Below are positions 1 through 5,027 of a stretch of DNA of 6,168 nt, piece by piece; within the stretch, counting starts at the first letter, position 1, and the number at the start of each line of letters is the position of its first letter. A model generated the notes under the pieces. That model made no database searches and was not told the origin of the DNA. It saw only the letters and a list, made by a program, of their open reading frames with translations. Source of the DNA: Clostridiales bacterium UBA7011 (GTDB taxonomy: Bacteria > Bacillota > Clostridia > Oscillospirales > Butyricicoccaceae); assembly GCA_002449635.1 (NCBI GenBank), contig DJXF01000099.1, positions 1 to 6,168 of the forward strand. Reading direction: 5' to 3'. Made by a program: the position numbers and the translations under genes.

Positions 1-1
1 C

Positions 2-1861
2 AACTCGATCTACACGCACAAGGAAATTTTTCTGCGCGAGCTGATCTCCAACGCGAGCGACGCCATCGACAAACGGCATTTTCGTTCCCTGACCGACGCA
101 TCCCTTGTGCCGGACGGCGGCTATGAAATCCGCCTGACCGTTGACAAGGATGCACGCCGTCTGACCGTTTCGGACAACGGCATCGGTATGACGCGCGAAG
201 AACTGGAGCACAATCTGGGCGTCATCGCACAGAGCGGCTCGCTCGCGTTCAAGGCGGAAAACCAGACGGATGACACCGATATCATCGGTCAGTTCGGCGT
301 CGGCTTTTACGCCTCGTTCATGGTCGCGTCCAATGTCCGCGTCATCTCAAAGGCATGCGGCGAAACGCAGGCCTATGTTTGGGAATCCGACGGCGCTGAC
401 GGCTACACGATTGAACCGGCGGAAAAGGATACCTGCGGCACGGATGTCATTCTGACCATCAAGCCGAATCCGGAGGGGGACAACGAGGAGACCTACGACG
501 AATTTCTGGAGACCTATCGTCTCGCAGGTCTGGTCAAAAAGTATTCGGACTACATCCGGTATCCGATCCACATGCTGATGCCGCACTCCAAGGCAAAGCC
601 GAAGCCGGAGGACGCGCCGGAGGATTACACGCCGGAATACGAGACCGTCTTTGAGGATGATACGCTCAACTCGATGGTTCCTCTGTGGAAGAAGGATAAA
701 AAGGACATCTCCGACGACGAGTATGACGAATTCTACCGCAGCAAATTCATGGACTTCATGAAGCCTGCCCATGTCATTCACTCGCACTCCGAAGGTTTGA
801 CCGCCTCCTATCACGCCCTGCTGTTCATTCCGGCACAGGCGCCGTTTGATTATTATTCCAAGGACTTCGCCAAGGGTCTGCAGCTGTACGCCTCGGGCGT
901 CCTGATTATGGACAAGTGTGCCGATCTGCTGCCCGACTATTTCGGCTTCGTCCGCGGTCTGGTCGATTCGTCCGACCTGTCGCTCAACATTTCCCGCGAA
1001 ATGCTGCAGCACGACCGCCAGCTCAAGGCGATTGCGGTCAGCCTTGAGAAAAAGATCAAGTCCGAGCTGCTGAAAATGCAGAAGGAGGACCGCGACGCGT
1101 ATGTCAAGTTCTGGGAGACCTTCGGCTATACGATCAAGGCGGGCGCATACGCCAATTACGGCGCCAACAAGGAAAAGCTGCGCGATCTGATGCTGTTCTA
1201 CTCCGCAAAGGAAAAGAAGATGATCTCGCTGAAGGAATACCGCGATGCCATGCCGGAAGGTCAGGAGGAGATCTATTACGCCGCCGGCGCGAGCGCCGAT
1301 CTGCTCGACAAGCTGCCGCAGGCCGAGATGGTGCGCAAGCACGATTACGACATTCTGTACCTGACCGCAGACATCGACGAATTTGTCATTACCCTGCTCG
1401 GCGAGCAGGATGAGAAGAAATTCCGCTCGATCACAGCAGGTGATCTCAACCTGTCCTCCGACGAGGAGAAGAAAGAGGCGGAGGAAAAATCCACTGCCAA
1501 TCGCGCGATGTTCGACCTGATGAAGGAATCGCTCGACGGCAAGGTCAAGGATGTCCGCGTATCCTCCCGTCTGGTCAGCGATCCGGTCTGCCTGACCTCC
1601 GAGGGCAATCTGTCCATTGAAATGGAGCGCGTGCTCAACGCTGTTCCGACCAATCAGGCACATGTCAACGCGGAGAAAATCCTCGAAATCAACGGTTCTC
1701 ATCCGATTTTCGAGACGCTCTGCCGCCTGTATACAGAGAACCCCGATCAGCTCAAGCAGTACACCGCACTGCTGTACAACCAAGCGCTGCTCATCGCCGG
1801 CATTCCGATCGATGATCCGGCTGCCTTCTCCAATGCAATCTGCGATCTGATGGCAAAGTAA
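2..1861 (+). CDS. htpG: Molecular chaperone HtpG (bacterial Hsp90), 5' end cut by window edge
   Basis: ATP-dependent cytosolic chaperone of the Hsp90 family (GHKL ATPase), which acts as a homodimer on stress-unfolded clients. The reading frame is open from base 2, and the first visible residues (NSIYTHKEIFLRELISNASD) align near residue 22 of E. coli HtpG, so only about 20 residues are missing. The GTG at 107 is an internal valine, not the start. In the 619 visible residues: catalytic Glu at about 13 and ATP-binding Asn at about 17, DNGIGM at 58-63, the GQFGVGFYASF lid segment at 96-106, and the middle-domain catalytic arginine in SLNISREMLQ at about 332. The C-terminal dimerisation domain runs to the end. 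There is no MEEVD tail, as expected for a bacterial protein. Total length would be about 640, normal for the family. The linker before LNSMVPLWKK is charged. The gene is convergent with its right neighbour and ends 12 bases before a strong terminator. The promoter lies outside the window. Confidence 0.98.
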   Translation, partial: NSIYTHKEIFLRELISNASDAIDKRHFRSLTDASLVPDGGYEIRLTVDKDARRLTVSDNGIGMTREELEHNLGVIAQSGSLAFKAENQTDDTDIIGQFGVGFYASFMVASNVRVISKACGETQAYVWESDGADGYTIEPAEKDTCGTDVILTIKPNPEGDNEETYDEFLETYRLAGLVKKYSDYIRYPIHMLMPHSKAKPKPEDAPEDYTPEYETVFEDDTLNSMVPLWKKDKKDISDDEYDEFYRSKFMDFMKPAHVIHSHSEGLTASYHALLFIPAQAPFDYYSKDFAKGLQLYASGVLIMDKCADLLPDYFGFVRGLVDSSDLSLNISREMLQHDRQLKAIAVSLEKKIKSELLKMQKEDRDAYVKFWETFGYTIKAGAYANYGANKEKLRDLMLFYSAKEKKMISLKEYRDAMPEGQEEIYYAAGASADLLDKLPQAEMVRKHDYDILYLTADIDEFVITLLGEQDEKKFRSITAGDLNLSSDEEKKEAEEKSTANRAMFDLMKESLDGKVKDVRVSSRLVSDPVCLTSEGNLSIEMERVLNAVPTNQAHVNAEKILEINGSHPIFETLCRLYTENPDQLKQYTALLYNQALLIAGIPIDDPAAFSNAICDLMAK

Positions 1862-1873
1862 ATCCATAGCTGC

Positions 1874-1908
1874 CGCCCGCTTTCGTTTTGCGAAGGCGGG
1901 CGTTTTTT
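1874..1908 (+). terminator. Intrinsic terminator of htpG
   Basis: A 12-bp stem pairs 1874-1885 with 1891-1902 (one T/G wobble at 1881/1895) around a five-base loop, TTTTG, and is followed at once by six T residues (1903-1908). It begins 12 bases after the htpG stop codon. The opposite strand has no T run after the same hairpin, so it should work only for rightward transcription. Confidence 0.93.
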
Positions 1909-1914
1909 CTGCGC

Positions 1915-1949
1915 AAAAACCGCCGGTACAGGGTTTCCCATACCGGCGG
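1915..1949 (-). terminator. Intrinsic terminator of the RCC1-like gene
   Basis: Read on the minus strand, TACCGGCGG-type arms at 1920-1928 and 1941-1949 form a perfect 9-bp stem. A further GGG/CCC pairing (1931-1933 with 1937-1939) is possible inside the loop. Five T residues follow on the minus strand (A at 1915-1919). It sits 17 bases beyond the RCC1-like stop codon and lies back to back with the htpG terminator, only six bases away. Confidence 0.88.
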
Positions 1950-1966
1950 CTGCAGCGATATCTGAT

Positions 1967-3214
1967 TTACTTGAGATAAACCGCATGCGGTGTCGTGATC
2001 GAGCTTTCGTCCGAGCCGATTCCCAGCTGTCCGTACAGATTACAGCCGACTGTCCGCAATACGCCGTCTTTTGTGCGGTACATGCTCATAAAGCCGCCCG
2101 CCGCAATCGCCTCGACATTCTCCGCGAGTTTTTTCGGCTTCGCCTGACAGAAAATCGTCTCTTCACCGATGGTATACGTGAACTGTCCGCGCTTGATGCC
2201 GAGCTGACCGAAATTGTTGACGCCCCACGCGTAAGCCGTGCCGTCGTTTTTGAGCGCGATACTGTGCGCACTGCCTGCCGCCACGTCCTTGACATCGCTC
2301 ATAATCTTGAGCGGAACGGTCTGAATCTGGTTTTTGGTGTCATCCACATCGCGCGTGCTGATGGAGCCGACTGATGCCTTGCCCCATGCGTACAGGTCGC
2401 CGCTCTCCGTCAGTGCCATCGCATGATAGTGCGAGCCGCAGATCACCCTGCTCACGCCGTCCATGACCTTCGCGGGAACCGACTGATACGCCTGCTTGTT
2501 GTCGCTGACGCTGTCCGGTTTTTTCAGGCCGAGCTGTCCGTCAGAATCCAGTCCCCATGCGTACAGCGTGCCGTCCGCTGTGACCGCCATCGAGTAATCC
2601 TGTCCGGCGGAGATGGATACGACGTCGTCCATCAGCTTGTACGCGGTGGACTGACACGCAATGCCCTCCGCGTCCTTCTGGTCACATTCGCTGTCCGCGA
2701 TGCCGAGGGCGCCGTTTTTGTTGCGGCCCCAGACATACAATGCGCCGTCCTTTTTGATCGCCAGCGCATGTGCACTGCCCGCGGCAATCGCCCTGACATC
2801 CTCCATCACTTTTTCCGGCTCCATGCGGCTGATGTTCATGCCGTCGCCCATCTGCCAGCTCTCGTTATCACCCCATGCGTACAGATCGCCGTTTTTGCAC
2901 AGCGCAAACGACAGCTCATTTCCCGCCGCAACCTGAACGACCTTGCCCGGCACTTCAATGTGCACCGGCGCATTCTTATTGTCGCATGTGACGTCTCCCA
3001 GCTCGCCCTTGAGGTTATGTCCCCACGCATAGACCTCGCCGCTGGCATCGACCGCAAGCACGTGATTTTCGCCGCATGCCATCTGCTCCGATGTCATTTT
3101 TCTGGCCGAGCCGCTCTTGCTCATACCGATAACCATCGCCGCCGCAATGACGACAATGACCACTGCGGCGCCGCAAAGCGCTGCAATCTTATTGTTTCTT
3201 TCTCTTCCTGTCAT
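1967..3214 (-). CDS. Membrane-anchored RCC1-repeat beta-propeller protein, function unknown
   Basis: The 415-residue protein has a short basic N-terminus (MTGRERNNK), one hydrophobic segment at about 10-31 that fits an uncleaved signal anchor, a short linker, then seven RCC1-type repeats starting near residues 45, 95, 143, 201, 257, 310 and 370. Each carries the pattern AAG-x(4)-AL-x(3)-G-x-LYAWG-x-N-x-x-GQLG. Seven repeats are what a closed seven-bladed propeller needs. Repeat 5 lacks the terminal QLG and repeat 7 has V instead of W. By topology the propeller should lie outside the membrane. Bacterial RCC1 proteins are diverse, and no ligand, enzyme domain or cell-wall sorting motif is visible, so no function is assigned. 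The start is supported by TGAGGAG at 3220-3226, five bases upstream. The gene has its own promoter and terminator and appears monocistronic. Eight cysteines fall in the exported part. Confidence 0.9.
   Translation of the reverse strand: MTGRERNNKIAALCGAAVVIVVIAAAMVIGMSKSGSARKMTSEQMACGENHVLAVDASGEVYAWGHNLKGELGDVTCDNKNAPVHIEVPGKVVQVAAGNELSFALCKNGDLYAWGDNESWQMGDGMNISRMEPEKVMEDVRAIAAGSAHALAIKKDGALYVWGRNKNGALGIADSECDQKDAEGIACQSTAYKLMDDVVSISAGQDYSMAVTADGTLYAWGLDSDGQLGLKKPDSVSDNKQAYQSVPAKVMDGVSRVICGSHYHAMALTESGDLYAWGKASVGSISTRDVDDTKNQIQTVPLKIMSDVKDVAAGSAHSIALKNDGTAYAWGVNNFGQLGIKRGQFTYTIGEETIFCQAKPKKLAENVEAIAAGGFMSMYRTKDGVLRTVGCNLYGQLGIGSDESSITTPHAVYLK
2015..3082 (-). repeat. Seven tandem RCC1 repeats (protein-coding)
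   Basis: This part of the RCC1-like gene encodes residues 45-400, seven degenerate units of roughly 45-60 residues each. Similarity remains at the DNA level: the same 14-base string, CCCCATGCGTACAG on the plus strand, occurs at 2382, 2553 and 2871, each time encoding LYAWG on the minus strand. Related variants lie near 2222, 2728 and 3022. Confidence 0.85.
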
Positions 3215-3345
3215 GGATACTCCTCACTTTTTCAGGACTGCGCCGCGCCTGGCTGCGGGCGCGTTTCCTGCGTCATTCGTCTTATTATAGCATTGATTGC
3301 GTATCACTGCAAAATTTTCGGTACACTTCACAAAAAAATCTTCCC
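3215..3345. other. Intergenic region between gluQ and the RCC1-like gene
   Basis: This 131-base gap holds the RCC1-like promoter, a GC-rich leader hairpin (3244-3263) and the ribosome binding site. At 3332-3338 there is a run of seven A residues (T on the minus strand) just after the gluQ stop, but I could not find a convincing stem before it. No small gene was supported here. Confidence 0.6.
3284..3312 (-). promoter_or_regulatory. Sigma-A-type promoter for the RCC1-like gene, extended -10
   Basis: On the minus strand a perfect TATAAT (3284-3289) is preceded by TGC, giving an extended -10. A weak -35, TTGCAG (3307-3312), lies 17 bases further upstream. The start of transcription should be near 3277, giving a leader of about 63 nt. 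The leader contains a GC-rich 6-bp hairpin (3244-3249 with 3258-3263) shortly before the ribosome binding site. The promoter is inferred from sequence only. Confidence 0.75.
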
Positions 3346-4299
3346 TCACGCGCGCTCCGTCTGCAATATCTCCCGCGGCAGCGCGATATCGCCGCGCGGT
3401 ATGCGCTCCCACGAAAAATCCGCGATCAGCTCCCGCAAAGCCACCGGCTGTGTTGTCGGACGCAGTCCGATTGCCGCCGCAAGCATGCCCACAATCGGCT
3501 CGGGCCGTCCGAACCGCGCCCGCAGCAGGCCCAGATCGAGATCACCGTCGCGTTTTGACAGCCGCCTCCCGTCGGGCGCGGTCAGCAGCGGGATGTGATA
3601 AAAACACGGCGCGGCCAGACCGAGTACCTCGTATAAATACAGCTGCCGCGGCGTGGATTCCAGCAAATCGCGCCCGCGCACGACCTCCGTCACCCCCATC
3701 GCCGCATCGTCGACGACAACGGCGAGCTGATAGCCATACACGCCGTCCGAGCGGCGAATGATAAAATCGCCGCAGTCGCGCGCGAGATTTTCGCAATATG
3801 TGCCCTGGCAGCCGTCGGCAAAGGAAATCACCCGGTCGGGCACGCGCACCCGCGCGGCCGGCGGACGCTGCCTGCGCTTTTGTGCGATCTGCTCCGGTGT
3901 CAGCCCGCGGCATGTGCCGGCATACACATACGTTCCATCCGAGCGGTGCGGTGCCTGTGCCGCGTGCAGCTCGGCGCGGCTGCAAAAGCAGGGGTACAGC
4001 AGCCCCTGCCGCTCCAGTTCGGCAAACGCACGGTCATATATCTCCGTCCGTTTGCTCTGATACCACGCGTCGCCGCCCGCGCTTCCGCCTGCATCCCAGT
4101 CGATGCCGAACCAGTGCAGATCGTCCTCAATCTGATCTGCCAGCTCGCGCGGACAGCGCATGGCGTCCAGATCCTCGATGCGCAGCAGATACGTTCCGCC
4201 CGCCGCGCGCACCGACAGCCACGACAGCATGGCGCAGAGAATATTTCCCAGATGAATCCGTCCGCTCGGCGTCGGCGCAAATCGTCCGCACACCGCCAT
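3346..4299 (-). CDS. gluQ: Glutamyl-Q tRNA(Asp) synthetase
   Basis: GluQRS is a GluRS paralogue that activates glutamate and transfers it to the queuosine at position 34 of tRNA-Asp, not to the 3' end of a tRNA. The 317-residue protein is a class I catalytic domain only. It has RFAPTPSGRIHLGN (6-19, HIGH signature), RIEDLD at 40-45, the zinc-type set C104-x-C106...Y126-x3-C130 seen in GluQRS, DFIIRRSDGVYGYQLAVVVDD (178-198), VTEVVRGRDLL (203-213) and RRLSKRD (245-251, KMSKS equivalent). Its length near 300 and lack of an anticodon-binding domain separate it from true GluRS (about 480 residues). The ATG is supported by an AGGAGG at 4307-4312, seven bases upstream. No own promoter is obvious. 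A terminator-like hairpin separates it from the upstream NifX-like gene. After its stop there is only a T run (3332-3338) without a good stem, so read-through into the RCC1-like gene is possible. Confidence 0.93.
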   Translation of the reverse strand: MAVCGRFAPTPSGRIHLGNILCAMLSWLSVRAAGGTYLLRIEDLDAMRCPRELADQIEDDLHWFGIDWDAGGSAGGDAWYQSKRTEIYDRAFAELERQGLLYPCFCSRAELHAAQAPHRSDGTYVYAGTCRGLTPEQIAQKRRQRPPAARVRVPDRVISFADGCQGTYCENLARDCGDFIIRRSDGVYGYQLAVVVDDAAMGVTEVVRGRDLLESTPRQLYLYEVLGLAAPCFYHIPLLTAPDGRRLSKRDGDLDLGLLRARFGRPEPIVGMLAAAIGLRPTTQPVALRELIADFSWERIPRGDIALPREILQTERA

Positions 4300-4329
4300 A
4301 GTTGCTCCTCCTCTCCGGCTGACTGCGCC

Positions 4330-4382
4330 AAAAACCCTCTCCGATCATGCGGATTCTATGCGTTCCGCATGGGCGGGGAGGG
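4330..4382 (-). terminator. Terminator-like structured element between the NifX-like gene and gluQ
   Basis: On the minus strand a 9-bp outer stem (4335-4343 with 4374-4382, one A/C mismatch) encloses a 7-bp inner stem (4347-4353 with 4364-4370) and is followed by five T residues (4330-4334). It starts 10 bases after the stop of the NifX-like gene. The inner strand 4364-4370 can instead fold locally as ATGCG-GAA-CGCAT (4358-4370). It most likely ends the NifX-like transcript. Partial read-through would feed gluQ. Confidence 0.7.
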
Positions 4383-4392
4383 CTGTCCGGCG

Positions 4393-4818
4393 TTAGCCTT
4401 CGTTCCTCTGAATCGGGCGGTCATGACATCCCGCCATACATTTGGCGCAGTCGTGCAGGCAGTTGAGCGGGTCGTCCTCGTCCTCCTCCGGAATGACGAT
4501 TTTGGACGGGTCGCCGATGTCCTCATTCGTCAGATATCCGGCGATATTTTCCACCGCATCGCCTTCACAGCCCGGCAGCATCTGTACGCCGAGCATGCGC
4601 AGCGTGCTCTGCAGCGCCGTTCCGATTTCGCCTGCCAGCAGGACATCGATGTTCTGCATCGCCAGCTTGAACAGGACGCTTGTGATCTCGTCATCCTCGA
4701 TGGGTACAATTTCCTTCGCGGTTGGCAGGCCGTTTTCCTCTGTTACAATCAAGATTTCCGTGCTTTCCGCAATGGTGCGTGCAATCCTGCCATCGCGTGT
4801 AACCGCAGCTATTTTCAT
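4393..4818 (-). CDS. NifX/NifB-C-terminal-like protein (Nitro_FeMo-Co family) with Cys-rich tail
   Basis: The protein has 141 residues. Residues 1-96 match the dinitrogenase iron-molybdenum cofactor biosynthesis fold: a MKIAAVTRDGRIAR start, IAEST, and the typical AGEIGTALQSTLRMLGVQMLPGCEGDAVENIAGYL near 62-96. In nitrogen fixers such domains bind cofactor precursors. In many anaerobes they occur without nif genes and their role is unclear. A distinctive tail follows: acidic PEEDEDD (110-116), then C120-x3-C124-x2-C127-x3-C131 with H122 and H132, which could hold an Fe-S cluster or metal. That is an inference. The start is supported by AAGGAGA at 4823-4829, four bases upstream of the ATG. The gene has its own promoter and a downstream hairpin, so it looks monocistronic. 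No nitrogenase, Mrp/NBP35-type ATPase or radical-SAM gene is visible nearby to suggest a pathway. Confidence 0.88.
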   Translation of the reverse strand: MKIAAVTRDGRIARTIAESTEILIVTEENGLPTAKEIVPIEDDEITSVLFKLAMQNIDVLLAGEIGTALQSTLRMLGVQMLPGCEGDAVENIAGYLTNEDIGDPSKIVIPEEDEDDPLNCLHDCAKCMAGCHDRPIQRNEG

Positions 4819-4871
4819 AACGTCTCCTTCCGCAGCATATCTGTTGGTTTTTTTGGTTAATTTGTGACAAC

Positions 4872-4900
4872 ATTATACCGTATCTGACCGCATTTATCAA
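4872..4900 (-). promoter_or_regulatory. Near-consensus sigma-A promoter of the NifX-like gene
   Basis: On the minus strand TTGATA (4895-4900, five of six matches to the -35 consensus) is separated by exactly 17 bases from a perfect TATAAT (4872-4877). Transcription should start near 4865, giving a leader of about 45 nt. The small inverted repeat TTGTGACAA (4862-4870) overlaps the expected start site and could be an operator half-site pair, but it is short. Confidence 0.82.
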
Positions 4901-4969
4901 CGTCTTTTCCGCTTATTTGCCAAAGAAATGATTGCACAAAATGGCACGGAACCGCTGCTGCCGAACAGG

Positions 4970-5006
4970 AAAACAGAGGCCGCCCGAACCGGCCGGGCAG
5001 CCTCTG
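4970..5006 (-). terminator. Intrinsic terminator of ptsI
   Basis: A 13-bp stem pairs 4974-4986 with 4994-5006 (one wobble pair on the minus strand) around a seven-base loop, followed by TTTT on the minus strand (4970-4973). It begins 21 bases after the ptsI stop codon. It isolates ptsI from the NifX-like gene, whose promoter lies about 70 bases further on. Confidence 0.9.
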
Positions 5007-5027
5007 CGCATATGGGTTTAATTCTGT

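Noticed and set aside
347..1867. A 506-codon open frame on the minus strand, antisense to htpG
   Set aside because: It mirrors the coding frame of a clear Hsp90 gene. Its translation is low complexity in a leucine/valine/arginine sense with no recognisable domain, it contains the htpG terminator-side sequence, and it has no supported start signal. GC-rich codon bias explains its length.
3244..3263. GC-rich hairpin in the RCC1-like leader as a riboswitch or attenuator
   Set aside because: The stem is only 6 bp, with no T run, no second alternative arm and no known riboswitch core, so a regulatory claim is not supported.
3332..3338. T run after gluQ as an intrinsic terminator
   Set aside because: Seven T residues follow on the minus strand, but no stable stem could be found immediately before them.
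2423..3598. A 391-codon open frame on the plus strand, antisense to the RCC1-like gene and the end of gluQ
   Set aside because: It spans two genes that are well supported on the other strand, crosses their intergenic promoter and has a His/Arg/Ala-rich translation typical of antisense frames.
4353..4358. TAGAAT as a -10 box for gluQ
   Set aside because: There is no -35-like hexamer at a suitable distance (the sequence there is CTCCCC), and the hexamer lies inside the terminator-like hairpin loop.
4393..4818. Evidence for a nitrogen fixation locus
   Set aside because: The Nitro_FeMo-Co domain alone is common in non-fixing anaerobes, and no nifH, nifD, nifK, nifE, nifN or nifB radical-SAM gene is present in the window.
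3880..4860. A 326-codon plus-strand open frame opposite gluQ and the NifX-like gene
   Set aside because: It covers parts of two genes plus their terminator and start signals, with no domain recognisable. It is an antisense shadow.
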